Shown piece after piece: positions 21,806 to 34,042 of a stretch of DNA of 64,000 nt (its first letter is position 1; each line of letters opens with the position of its first letter). The notes beneath the pieces were generated by a model. The model did not search any database and was not told the origin of the DNA. It saw only the letters and a program-made list of their open reading frames with translations. The stretch is from Spinacia oleracea. Taxonomy: Eukaryota; Streptophyta; Magnoliopsida; Caryophyllales; Amaranthaceae. The stretch spans positions 107,109,157-107,173,156 of the forward strand of contig NC_079492.1 in assembly GCF_020520425.1 (NCBI RefSeq), read 5' to 3'. The translations under genes and the position numbers were made by a program.

Positions 21806-22702
21806 AAGTCCCAAGACAAAATGTGGTTGATTGATTTTGATCCTTCTTCTCAATTTCTTGGTATATAATTATAATTCATTTGATTTGATTTGATATTTCA
21901 ATGGATTTACATACATTTATGATTGGTTTTAGTTTATATATTAGCTCGAAAATTTGGGAAGATGTTGTAGATTGTGAAATAAAACCCAGGTAAGAATTAG
22001 CCAAACTGAGTTAGTATAAAAGCATGAGCAATGAAATTGAAATTGAAATTGAAATGCAGTTATGTTTGTTAGATGTTACTGAAATTGGAAAGGCCCAATT
22101 TTAATGAAGTTGGTGATGTCATTGTGTATCTATGAACAATGTATAGATGCAAAATGAATTTGATGGGAAAAGGTGTTGGATAATATAGTCTTAAATCTTA
22201 ATTGTGGTGGTTGAGAATGTGCATAGATACGAGTATTAGATAGAGGTTTAGAGTCTGAAACACAAAGTTACGTTTGTACTATGAGTGTGTCCTTGTGTTT
22301 GTCTGTTTGTACCAAATATGTTGATGCTTTTGCTGCCTGCCAATGCCAGTATCACCTGAGGTACAGTAAACCAACATTTTCCGTGTTATTCTTAATTGCA
22401 GGATCACACCAATTTGGCTGAGATCAATCTCTCATTAGATTTGAGTTTTCAGAAAATTAAAATATCCATCTGTAGTCTTAACATCATCTGGATTACGAGT
22501 TTCAAATCTTCGATTATCTTCTAAATTTAATTTTTCACTCCGGCGAATGTGGTATGTTGTGGTACTTGTTGGTATGCGATGTTCTGGTGTACGGAGTATG
22601 TACATGTAACATGTCCGACTTGATTATGGACGGGCTGCCAATAATTCAACCCAGCTTGCGAAGTTCATCAGGATTTCAGAACCACAATTGCTAAGCTAGA
22701 TA
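21806..22702 (+). other. 3' flank of the FLA gene; no further gene seen
   Basis: An AATAAA string at 21978-21983, about 170 bp after the stop, could direct polyadenylation. A short (GAAATT)n run lies at 22033-22056. Otherwise I see only AT-rich intergenic sequence. Confidence 0.4.
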
Positions 22703-22960
22703 CTCCCTCCGTCCCTTAATACTATTTTATTTGACTTTATGCATTATTCACATAATTCACTTTGATCCTATTTTATTTCTAATATATGAAAATAAATGTT
22801 AGTATATAATATATTGTTGGCTTCATCTTGATATATATTTTCAAAATGTTAATATTTTTATAAGTTTTTATAATATGTAGTTAAAGAAATTGGTGGTCAA
22901 AGTTGTGCATCGCCAAACGTGTCCGGTCAAAACAAGTCGAGTATTAAGGGACAGAGGGAG
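22703..22960. mobile_element. Stowaway MITE downstream of the FLA gene
   Basis: The ends CTCCCTCCGTCCCTTAATAC and GTATTAAGGGACAGAGGGAG are inverted repeats flanked by TA (22701-22702 and 22961-22962). The length of 258 bp is typical. It is structurally complete but has no coding capacity. Confidence 0.92.
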
Positions 22961-22962
22961 TA

Positions 22963-23540
22963 GTTTAAGTGTTTAACTGCAGAAAAATGGAAAATATGCC
23001 AAATGCAACCTAATAGATTTGTTTTTTTTTGCCCATTACAATATCTAACTTTAAGATTTGTAAATAACAACCTAAAACTTTATACATCACTTTAAAATAC
23101 CAACCCCGAGTCATTTTTCGGCAAACAATCATTGGATTAAGATGTCATTAATATAATAATCCAAAAAAAAAAGTTTCTAAAAAACAACTAAACAGAAATT
23201 AAATTCGGAGTAATTCAAAAGAAACAAAAATTAATTAACAAAATTATTTGTTTTTTTATATTTTTTTTCGGAACTTATGTAATTGTGTTTTAGTAAGATT
23301 AAGACCCTGCTCTTTTAGACTTAATTGCAGTTCCATTCAGTTCAATTCAGCTCCATCCAGTTCAGTTCAGTTCAGTTCAGTTCAGTTCAGCTTTATTCAG
23401 TTCCATTCAGTTCAAAATAAAGACATTGTGTTTAGCTTCTTCTTTAATGATCTTATTTTATTATTATTTTTATTAACATGAAATATCATACGAATTTCTA
23501 CTCAAAATTAAGCCAAAATGCAAGTTAAACTCGAAATTAT
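22963..23540. other. Intergenic sequence with a (TTCAG)n repeat
   Basis: AT-rich DNA without a credible gene. Positions 23321-23414 are a TTCAG-based simple repeat, pure from about 23361 to 23390 and degenerate around it (TTCCATTCAG, TTCAATTCAG). The small plus-strand frame 23248-23481 just reads through this repeat. Confidence 0.7.
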
Positions 23541-24877
23541 TTACATATATGTAATTAGATCAACTTGGGAGCAATTTTCGTGAAAAAATCGTGCAAAACC
23601 AAGCAGAAATGAGGAAGAACGAGTGAGAGAGAATGAGAAAATCGCGAACAAGCAGCAGCAGAAAAGGTAAACTGACACTGCGCTGTTCGTATTTAAAGAA
23701 AACCTGCGCTGAAATTTTCCAGCGCTCAAAATCAAGCGCTGGAATATTTCAGCGCTCAAGTTCAAGCGCTGGAATTTTCGAGCACACAATTGTTCCATTC
23801 CGACAAAATGTTGGGACACCTATCCCATTTCTTATCGAATAAACCGCCTAACCTTGTTCCGTTTTGCTTCCCGCGGAAAAGTAACGGTATTTCGAAAAAA
23901 CTTCTATACATTATTCTGGCGGCCCACTGACAGGCCACAGTGTTCCGAGATCACCGTAACCCATTTAGGTGACAGTTGTTTAAAAAAAACTGTACGAAAC
24001 TTATTTTCAAAAAAAATCTGCATTCTGGAAAAATCTGTATACTGAAAAATAAGCATTATTAAAAATTTCGTATTTCGTATTCTGTTTCGAGGTTTATCAA
24101 TTCCTCGCTTAAAAATGTAGCTATTTTTTATTCCGTATTCCAGATTTCGTTTCAAGGTTTATCCATTCCTTGCTTAAAAATGTCGCAATTTTGTATTCCA
24201 TATTCCGGATTCCGTTTCAAGGTTTATCCATTCCTTGCTTAAAAATATCGCTATTTTGTATTCCGTATTCCGGATTCCGTTTCGAGGTTTGTCCATTCCT
24301 TGCTAAAAAATGTCGCTTTTTTCTATTCCGGATTTCGTTTCGAGGTTTATTCATCCCTTGCTTAAAAATGTCACTATTCTATATTCCGTATTCCGTTTCG
24401 AGGTTCATTCATTCCTTTCTTAAAAATGTATTATTCCTTATTCCGTATTTCGTGTTGAGGTTTATTCATTCCTTGCTTAAAAATGTCATTATTCCGTATT
24501 CTGTATTCCATATTTCGTATTCTATATTATGTATGTTGTCATTCCGTATTTCGTATTCTGTGGTCTACATCCCATTCTGTGCCTTTCGGTCCTTAAAAAG
24601 TCAAAAGTTAAGTGTCTGTTTACGAAAAACTCTATTCTACCCGTTGAACGTCTTTGATGACTCTGTGAGGAGTCAGTTAGAGTCAGTAGATTCCTAATGA
24701 TTCGTGAGGGAGTTATTGATATTACCAGTGATGACCCTTCAGTCAAAATGTTATCACTCGGGGGCTAGCGAGACCCTCGTTCGGACTTAGTTTTAACCAA
24801 GCTAGGTCTTAGACACACTCCGTCTACCAATACTTTGATTGTCTTCTTTCTCAAACGCAATCAAAGTGGGGGCTAAC
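23541..24877 (+). mobile_element. 3' internal region of a Tat-like gypsy retrotransposon with tandem repeats and polypurine tract
   Basis: The segment ends in a purine tract (AAAGTGGGGG, near 24864-24873) just before an LTR. About seven tandem copies of a 57-65 bp unit fill 24060-24545; the GGTTTAT core restarts at 24091, 24156, 24221, 24286, 24343, 24402 and 24459. Repeats in the 3' UTR between pol and the polypurine tract are a known property of Tat/Ogre elements. Near 23700-23790 are four AGCGCT motifs. I see no gypsy protein domain, and the left border is uncertain. The 175-codon plus-strand frame at 24170-24697 only reads the tandem repeat. Confidence 0.6.
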
Positions 24878-26427
24878 TATAGACGCCTACATTTGTCCCT
24901 AGGCCCGACACGGTGTGTTCAACGATGAAACCAAACACCGCTTGACTAAGCTTTCCTAAATATGCCACGAACGATCCATGACTGACTGATATCTCGTAAA
25001 CCATATTTCTAATTTTAGAAACTACTATTTATAGTAACTGTTATGCCTGAATGCTGCCCAGATTAGTAACCATATAAGATAAAATATCTAAGTGTTTAAG
25101 TCGCATTATGATTTATCGTTGGATAAGGGCTAAGAGTTGCACCCCAACTCGTACTCCCAAGGATAGAAAATGTGAGTAAGGTTCAGTAGAAAACCGATAA
25201 GACTGGAAAAGTGAACTAAAACACTAGCGCTGGAAAATTCCTGCGCTGGAAATCTGAGGGTCATTAATTTCCAGCGCTCCGAACCCAAGTGTTGTTTTGT
25301 TCCAACGCTGAAGTTTGTTCCTTACACAATCACGCAAAAGATAGAATTGATCCAGCTGTCACCAGAACAAATATGACGCACAAAATTCAAGCGCTAGAAA
25401 TAACAAGCTCTCCTGATCCATGCGCTGGAATTTTCTAGCGCTGCACATATCTAAGTTGGAAAATTCCCATTTCGAAGATTTATCTTATTCTGGTCTATTT
25501 TACTATAAATAGGGCCTCTGAAAACCGAAAAATAACACATATTCCTAACCCTAAACCCTTAAGCTTGAGTATTGACCGAAGCTTTTCTCTGTCTCGTATC
25601 TTTCGCATTTAACACACTGTTAAGCAGACCCTGCCCGCACGACCGCCTGATAGCCTGAATACTGCCAAAGTGTTGCTGAAACCCCAACTCAATTCCTAAG
25701 CCTAAAACACACAAAAACTCTGGAAGAATCCCGTCCCACAGTCAGTCAGTCATCAGAAAGTTCTAAAGCCAAACAGAAAGCTAGAAAAGTCAAGTGGTAG
25801 GTGTTCCTGAGAACCGCAGTAAAGCATACACTTTGCTGTAACTTGAATCTATATTGTATTTCTTTCCTCACCATATAAATCTGCTAGCTTTAATTTGTTA
25901 TATTGCTCACGCCTTAATCAGATAATTCTTGGACAAACCGGTTTATTGTTAAGCCCCTTAAATAATTCTAAATCAGCATTTTGACATCTGTTTAGTAATA
26001 TATGTGCATTAAAATCAATCAAGAGTAGTAATGTAGAATAACGTATGTCCCATCATCGTCACAATTGAACTAGTAAGGACCTCGCCGCGTGGGCTAATGC
26101 TGGGCACTCCCCGTATTAGTAAACGTCCCCCGAACTCTCAATCTCTACTCCGCTGGATGTATGTTGAGCGATCTCCACATCAGGGATCACAAGGGAACCT
26201 ATGGCCGTTATGAGTCAAATAAGTTTGCACTCCAGGCATATCACGATAACCGGGTTTTGTCAGTTTTCTAAAACTGAATGGCGACTCCTACAGACTAGTA
26301 AAAAGAGGCTAACGCCCACAGTTAGTTCCTATTTACTTAATATGCTTGCCACATCTAGAGGAGAAAAGTCGTGTTGGCTGTATACTCTTTCTAGAGGCGC
26401 CCCGTCGTGTTTTTCGACCCCCTCACA
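24878..26427 (+). repeat. Tat-like LTR, plus orientation
   Basis: The start TATAGACGCCTACATTTGTC (probably TGTAGACG before a G to A change) follows a polypurine tract, which makes it a 3' LTR. It ends at TTTTTCGACCCCCTCACA. It aligns, inverted, with 29064-30970 over long stretches: 26060-26425 against 29064-29430 looks close to 88 % identical by eye. No PBS follows, in keeping with a 3' LTR. Length about 1550 bp. Confidence 0.65.
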
Positions 26428-29063
26428 AGATGATAACTTGGATCGTGCTCAAATTGACGAACTTGCTTGTGTTTTTCTTCTAAGGAGATGAGGAGAGAAT
26501 TAAGCTCTACAAGAGTAATCTTTATTAGGTGGATTTTCTCTTGAATGCTACTCATGTTTGGACTGAAAGTTAAAGGAGTGCGGATTTGATGAACACTTTC
26601 CTGAATGATTAGAGTTTATGTTGCCGAGCGATCGTTCCTTGAATTATTTTCGAATTAGTTAGGACCCTTAGAGAATAAGTAATGAGTTGTTTTTGAAAAC
26701 TAGAAAGAAAGCATAACTTATTTTGAAAAGTTGGATATGATCACCTAGTTCTTGATTGAATATTAGACTTGAGAAATAGGTTGCTCTAAAATCTGGACGA
26801 TTAGAAATTAGATTCTCATGATCGTCTTAAGATTCGACTAAAATGACAAATGAGGTTAATTTATCAATTTCGGGGTATGGACTGACTTTAAAACCCTTTT
26901 AGATGTTGAATGCCATCTATAACAAACGTACTAATTGTTTGGAATGTGTTAGCACGCTATTTCGGACGGCTCAGACTCAAAGGTTGGACATGGGTTTGAC
27001 TCAAAACACAAAAACGGATTTTAAAAAAACTGCTGGACTGTAGCAGCTATAACTTTCAATCTGCTAATTGTTTTGGGATGAAACTTATAATGGATGATGG
27101 ACTAAGGTTAGACCTACGGATTGATATGTTATGGGCCTCATAGTTCTTAGTAAAACTCCTTTTATGACCGTTTTAGTGTTTTTACTTTTGGCTATACGGG
27201 TTGGACTTTTTAGTTACGGGATGAGGATTAAATGAACTATTCTAGGTGTAAGTGGACTCTAGGGGAAGGACTCTAGGTGCGTGAAGACTCTATAGAAGGT
27301 AGTTCCAGGTGAATGATGACTCTAATAGGAGATTTTAATTTGGTTTAGACTCTTAGGGATCATTTTTGGTTAAGATTTTAGGTGGATTTGGACTAGGTGA
27401 ACTTAGGCTTTAATGATGGACTAGGGAAAGACTCGCATAATTGGTGACAGACTCGGCATGGGTTTTTTCCTAGACTTGACTCGTCCTTTGCCTCGAATAT
27501 TATTAAGCGATTATAACGAGCAATTTGGTATAAATCCATTTTATTAACTGATTTTAGAAAACAAACTCTTTTCCTTTTTTACAAAGCTTTGCTTTTAGTG
27601 AACGTCAAAGGTTATTTTAGCATGAACGGTATTTTGTCGGACATTAGTCTTATTAGAGGACCAATAACTACTTTACGAATCGCTTTTATTTTAAGTCAAG
27701 AGTACGTGAAAGTGGTCAAGGATTGAACCAGTGGGCGCCAGATATTTCCAGCGCTAGGGTAAGTAGCGCTTGAAATTTCTGGCGCAGGCTTGTGGTGCGA
27801 TGTCTATTTCCAGTGTTTGCAAGCTTTTCTCATGATTCATTTGTGCAGTCGGCTTTTTTAGTCAAGTTTACCGTAACTCAACTTTCACTAATCGATCTGA
27901 ACACTTTTTTTGAGCGTTCATGCTCTCAAACGTTCAGCATTCTGACGCAAAATAATATAATTTGCGCGCACTGGCCTTTGGGTTTGATTGGTAAAAGCTA
28001 ATTTGGATTAGTATTAATTTTTGACTTGATTAGGCTCAATTCCGTGAGAATACCTTCGGCGCAATTTTGAATACGTGTTTCGTAATGGGTATTTTCAGCC
28101 AGACCTACGTAGTGCTTAAAGCAAATGCGTATTTCGGTCTTTTGAATTGGTTGCACAAAGGTTCGACTCTTAACTTTTAGACTCTAATTTACGGACAACA
28201 GTGCGAGAAATAAGCAGGTGTGCGGTGTAATAAAGTACCCCACAGTAGCTAAGCGCCTGAAATTTCTAGCGCTTGCATGGCCAGCGTGTGTTATTTACTG
28301 GCGCTGGCCATATTGGCCTATTTACTCCCTCGATGCAGGCGTTATAGTTTTCTGGCGCTCCTGAGATGCGCGCTGGAAAATTCTAACGCTGCCAAGGGTA
28401 GCGCTGGTTTATTCTGGCGCTTTGACCCTGGCTGCGGAACTTTATTTCGATTCATAGCTTTATTTATTTATTTCGACGTTTTGAAGCATTTTTTGAATTT
28501 TGACAACGTTTTTGACCTTAAACTAAATGTCTAGTTGGTTAGTTTCACATAGCACGTAAAATATCTACACGAAACTAACAGCGAGCATGAATTTAGATAT
28601 AATGTGCATTTAGTTTATGCTAGTCTCTAAGGTATAAAAGGCTTGGGTATCAAAGTGTACCAAACCTATCGCCAATTCCCTAACAGGCCCTTGTCAGAGT
28701 ACCCAGGTTCATGACGAATTTTATCAAGGCCTATCTGGTATGTGCTGGAGTGGCATATGTCGTGAATGGACCTAGGAGATAAGCGGTTTGATAGCGAACG
28801 TGCCGAGTGGACAAAATCCGAAGCGCGTGCACCCCCGGGCTGATAGGTGTCCTTGTTCCGAGCTTTCGAGATGAAACATGCCAAGGAAGCCGAGATTAGG
28901 TATGCGGTTCTGTCGCGATCATTCGTCACATTAAATACTTCAGTTTGTCTCAACTTAATAAGGAAATAATTGGGGCGTAGCATTCGGTTTCTACTATACA
29001 GCTTCCTCACTGACGTACTACTTGCACAAATTACATCATTATTGTCCCCAGTGGAATCTCCAC
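26428..29063 (-). other. Segment between inverted Tat-like LTRs; right part is minus-strand leader
   Basis: The right end carries, in minus orientation, a PBS-like sequence directly after the LTR: 29046-29063 reads as TGGAGATTCCACTGGGGA on the minus strand, like the tRNA-derived PBS of Tat/Ogre elements. The stretch leftwards to about 28560 should be that element's leader. The rest (26428 to about 28500) has no gene that I recognise. It has several AGCGCT motifs near 27740-27785 and 28255-28430. Small frames at 27792, 28277 and 28666 are not supported as genes. Confidence 0.45.
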
Positions 29064-30970
29064 TGTGACGGGGTCGAAAAATACGATGGGGCGCCTCTAA
29101 AAGAGTGTACGGCCCGCACGACTTTTCCCCTCTGGATGTGGCAAGCATATTAAGTAAATAGGAACTAACTGTGGGCGTTAGCCTCTTTTTTACTAGTCTA
29201 TAGGAGTCACCATTCAGTTTAAGAAAATTGACAAAACCCAGTTATCGTGATATTGCAAACATATTTGACTCACAACAACCATAGGTTCCCTTGTGATCCC
29301 TGATGTGGAGATCCCTCAACGTACATCCATCGGAGCAGAGATTGAGAATTCGGGGGACATTTACTAATACGGGGAGTGCTCAACATTAGCCCACGCGGCG
29401 ATCCTTATTAGTTCATTGCGACGACGAAAGGGGCATGTGTTATGCTACATTACTAATCTGAGTTGATTTTAATGCACATATATTTACTAAACAGATGTCA
29501 AAATGGTGATTTAAATTAATTTAAGGAGCTTAGCAATAAATAGATTTGTCCAGAAATTATCTTATTAGGCGTGATTAAATAAACAGATTATGTGAACATA
29601 TCTATATGGTGATGAAAGCAGTAAAAATATAGATTTCAGGTTACAGTATAGCGTAGGCTATACTGCGGTTCTCAGGAACACCTACCACTCGCCTTAGCAG
29701 AGCCTCCTTTTAGCTTTATAACGACATTTGTACTGACATTCAGATCCTTATCTTTCCTTTCATTTTGGCAGAGTTTCCCCTTTAGATTTTTCGGTTTAGG
29801 CTTGTGAATTGGCTATAACTTAGCCAGTAATTGGGGTGGTTTGAATGCTTATGCGGGCAGAGTTCTGCTTAACAAGAGTTAATACAGAAGAACTATTACG
29901 AATATGGGACGAGGCTTTGGAAGAGATTTAGAATACTGGAGAGGGATGAAAGAATTCAAAATATCACAGGAGTGAGACTGAATTGATAATGGAAATTGGG
30001 GTGCAAAAGGGGTGTATTTATAGTGTAGGTAGTCGAAATAAGATAGACATTTGAATAATTCGAGTTTCGGTGAAAATCAAATGGGAGCGCCAAAAAAAAG
30101 AGGTTTTGGCTATGTGTGCGCTAGTAATTTATAGAATTTCAAGGAATTTGAGTTTCAGTCAGAATCAAATAGCAGCGCCAGAAAAATTGGCACTGGCCTT
30201 GTGTGCACTGGAAATTTCAAGCGCATGTCATGCCAGCACTAGAAAATTGCAGTGCAGGCAGATCTGCCGAATCCAGCTTTCCAATGCCTCCGGTGTTGCA
30301 TCAATGGGCTTTGAAAATCTCAAGTTATGGCCCAAAGAGTGAAGGCCGATCCGTTTTGGAAAAGTCCAAGTAAAAGCCTTATAACTTATTCATTTTAAAT
30401 CGGATTTGGGCTTATGATAAGTCTATGGAAATATTATTCCAAGGCCTATATAATCATGTGATGTGCATGATCCAAATCATAATTTATAAGACAAACTTTG
30501 AATTCGTAAGGATGTATCATTTGCTAAACGGGCTAACGAGCGTATTCTAGGCCCTCGCAAGCTTGTTTAATCAACTTGGGTTATCATTACATGTATTGTG
30601 CCCAATAAGTATGAGTTTGGGAAGTATTATTATCCGAGCTATGTTATTCTAGAGCCTGAAGGCAAGCACTAGAACATTGTGGAGCATACAGGTGTGCTGT
30701 AATGCGGACAATTGTATTCTATCTTTCTATCGATGCAACCACATATTAAGTCATATCAGGATGCGAATGAGACTAAGTACATGTCTAGTTTGTTTTAAGA
30801 AGCTTTTTATGTATGGAAGTTACTTTATTTAACAGGATCCGCTCCAGATGGTCTCTTCAGTCAATCGAGGGTCGTTCTTCAGCAAATCAGAGTGCATTGC
30901 TGACAAGTGGGTTATAGTTTCATCATCGAACACACCGCTTCTGGCCTAGGGACAAATGTAGGCATCTACA
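29064..30970 (-). repeat. Tat-like LTR, minus orientation (5' LTR)
   Basis: Read on the minus strand it runs from TGTAGATGCCTACATTTGTC to TTTTTCGACCCCGTCACA, with TG...CA ends and a length of 1907 bp, followed by a PBS-like site. It is thus the 5' LTR of an element extending towards lower coordinates. It is longer than the plus-strand copy, with extra sequence in the 30060-30900 part. It is inserted in the 3' LTR of Copia-3, which resumes at 30971. Confidence 0.7.
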
Positions 30971-31877
30971 CATACGTTTGTATCGTGTACTCCCATTTAG
31001 TCTACAAACATGAACAAGAACTCCAATTGTAGTTCTTCTAATTGGTTCACCGACACGTTCAGATCCGCCTTTAGATTGATAGCTTAGATCTCCTTAAAGG
31101 TTTGGTAACTTTTGGGAAGAACACTCTAATTTAGGCAGAATGAGAATTTGGGTTCTCACAATGTTTAGGGCTAGAGCGTAATGATGCGTGTGGAAAACCT
31201 TTAGCACAAGTAGGTTATGATAATAAGTGAGCAAGCTAACCGGCCAAGCCATGAGGCAACAACCGGCCAGCAAGCCCACTCGGCCAAGCAGCCCACACAA
31301 CACACAGCGCAGCATGCTGGGTCGTGGGCCGCGCTTGGCCAGCGCTGTTGCCTTATGCCCCTTGCGTACGCCACAGCAGCAAGCCCTTTGGGCCAACGCT
31401 GCTTTTCATAGAGCATTGCGCCCATTGGCCTTGCGCTCGTGTGCTTGACTCGTGGGTTGCTTCTTCGTGTTGCGATTAAATTATCCTTCGACAATTTATG
31501 TATCGTATTTGACGATCCAATGTCATACGATAAAATTATTCGTTTCGCCTAGCTTACGAATTTACACAATACGACATACGATTTCGCGATCCAATGTTCA
31601 AACGTATAATTATGTTTTCCCAACTAATTTCCCTATAAGCCATTAAATGAATTTCCGATTCATTTAATTTGGCGATCTGTTACATTACATTGGTGTGACC
31701 TTGTAGTTTCAGTCAAGAGTAAGATGTGAGCCTAATAAGGATTAGAACTCACTGATCGCGAACTTTGATCCAGCTAGTCGTTCCGATTACTTGATCTCAC
31801 TGAATTAATTTATTCGTAAATAATCTTAACCTTGGTATTGGACTAATGCACCTTGGGTGAAGGACATATTTCCTTCA
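30971..31877 (-). repeat. Partial 3' LTR of Copia-3
   Basis: It ends in TATTTCCTTCA, the inverse of the TGAAGGAAAT start of the family LTRs, with the polypurine tract inverse (GTCTCCCACTTGTCC) next to it at 31878. Positions 30975-31330 match 62355-62715 in Copia-3's 5' LTR. The GC-rich block at about 31220-31450 produces small frames on both strands that are not genes. Confidence 0.8.
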
Positions 31878-33037
31878 GTCTCCCACTTGTCCTTTAGACA
31901 AGTGTGCATTCCAATTCCTTTGTCTCTTAGTGTTACTTATTGAACATAAGGTAAGATCCAAACCATCCTTTTTAGGTCCAGAAGTGTTTCTCGAAATACT
32001 GAGTTCAACTGTTAAAATTTTACAGATGGTTAGGCCTTAACCAATCTGAGCATGGCCATGCATTTTCACAGTATCTAACTCTTCGAGAGGCCTTGTACAA
32101 CCACAACCACAATATCCTATCAAAGATAGGAGGACAATCCCTTCTTGTAACTTATGAACCACTTACTTTGATTCATAGCTAGCCTGAATACCGCTTTTAT
32201 AGTCTCCTTTTACGGTGCGACGTTTAGCGAGCATCAAAGCAAACTAATTATCAAACAAGCATCCATAACTAATCAGGTTTTGAGGAATAGGTTCCAATCA
32301 CCATTAATGAGAATGACTTATGACATGACTTTTATTTCTTAAGGTGTTCTCATGGTCAATCCGATACTAATTCCAAAAAGTATCTACGCAAATGATTTCA
32401 GACATCCATGTCTCATCTAGTTCAAGAAACTAAACTATAAATCAACTTACAATCTAATCTTAATTAGTCATTGTTCGTTCAACCATTCAATGAGTTGGAT
32501 TACGGATCCTTTTGTGATTCAATATTCAAGACTGATGGGAGTTTCTTTATCAAGGAATCCATCTTTGATATCCCATGTGAATGTTTTTTAATCACTTGGA
32601 CTTCATCATTTAATCCTAAACCCTGATTAAATGAAATATAAAATATAATTTCATAAATGATAAATGTTTAAACCAAATGCTTTCCAATTTATGGGCCTCT
32701 AACCCAAAATTAAAACATTTAATGATTTACAGATGTGGGCCTTTCACTCAATACTTAAAACATTCATGTAACTCAAACTTGATTCCCTTTCTACATATGA
32801 GTGTTGTATCTCATTTGTTGCAGAGGTTTAGTCTATCATCCTTTGCTATTCTTAGCATCTTTTCTATCGAATGCCTTTCGACGTAAGATGAAAAGATCTC
32901 TAACTATGTTTGTAGAATGATCTAGTCTTTCATTGTTGTTAGAATTATTCTCATATTTAAAATAGACAAACATCCAGATAGCATACCTGTGACCAACCTG
33001 AGTTCATTGAAGAACTACCAATATAAACAATTCCCTT
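31878..33037 (-). other. Copia-3 body, 3' UTR side
   Basis: Inverse of the family's polypurine tract and 3' UTR (31878-32650), followed by degenerate pol-end sequence. It contains no intact frame. CACTA-1 begins at 33038 after CTT (33035-33037). Confidence 0.75.
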
Positions 33038-33420
33038 CACTACAAAAAAACACGACTCATAGTGACGCTTTTTTGGTCGAAAATTGGCGCTAAAAAGCGT
33101 CACAATTTTCTATAATGACGCTTCACAAAAGCGTCATTATATTTTGGGCCACTATATAATGACGCTTTTAGCAGCCACAAAGCTCAAATTTTGTGACGCT
33201 CTTTTTAGCCACTCCTTCAATATAAGGACGCTTTTAATGGTCGATTTTTGTCGAGCTACATTTGGGCCAAATCGATTGTGATGCAACAAAGCGTCACAAT
33301 TTACCTCCCCATATTTCCCACCAACACAATTATGATGCAAAAAAGCGTCACAATTTACCTCCCCATTATTCCCTACCAAAACCCTTTAGATGCAAAAAAG
33401 CGTCACAATTTACCTCCCAT
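33038..33420. repeat. Left terminal and subterminal repeats of CACTA-1
   Basis: At least ten copies of a GTGACGCTTTT / AAAAGCGTCAC motif occur in both orientations within 380 bp. The last three share the longer form AGCGTCACAATTTACCTCCC at about 33290, 33345 and 33400. In En/Spm such subterminal arrays are bound by the TNPA protein. The right end (50940-51013) has two further copies. Confidence 0.88.
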
Positions 33421-34031
33421 ATATTTTAATGCTTGAATTAATAATTATGTTAAAACTAATTAAGAAGAATCAAATATATGAAATTAAATAATATATCTGA
33501 TCATAATCACACTTACTTTCCTAATCAATTAAAATTACAAGTCGATATATAGCTATAAATTAAAATAACTACATAACTTGAAAACACACTTAATTTAATT
33601 AAAAAACATCCATGTGCATAGTTGCATTGTCCAATAATCAAAATATCAATAGAATCCTATATTATAGATTCGTACATCAAATTTTTGAACTATTAAATCA
33701 CACTAGAAATAAAAATAACTTCTTAGGATTATCCAACTAACATAACATTTGTTCTTGTAACATAAAAAATGATTGTTCCTAAATCCCCTATGATTGAGAA
33801 CGGAGCTTCAATGTCTTGATCTAATTGTTATCTTTTCCACCTGAATCATCGTTAATCTACACTTAAGAAAATATGTCATATATATGCAATATAAGAAACA
33901 TTATAACACTATTTTCTTTGAGGAGATACTTTTATAAAAAAAATCAGACATATATATGAAAAGTATATTGTTTATGACAAGATTCTATAAAGGTCTATGG
34001 CTCAGCATATTGTTTATGACATTCTTAAGCT
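33421..34031. other. AT-rich non-coding part of CACTA-1
   Basis: I see no gene, repeat or conserved motif in this stretch apart from high A+T content. Confidence 0.6.
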
Positions 34032-34042
34032 AGCAAGTGTAT

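Noticed and set aside
23248..23481. 77-codon frame rich in Ser/Gln/Phe
   Set aside because: It reads through the (TTCAG)n simple repeat.
24170..24697. 175-codon plus-strand frame rich in Phe/Ile/Ser
   Set aside because: It follows the 57-65 bp tandem repeat in a Tat-like 3' UTR; its protein repeat is just the DNA repeat translated.
28666..29148. 160-codon minus-strand frame
   Set aside because: It starts inside the LTR and crosses the LTR end and the PBS into the leader, which is not a place for a gene.
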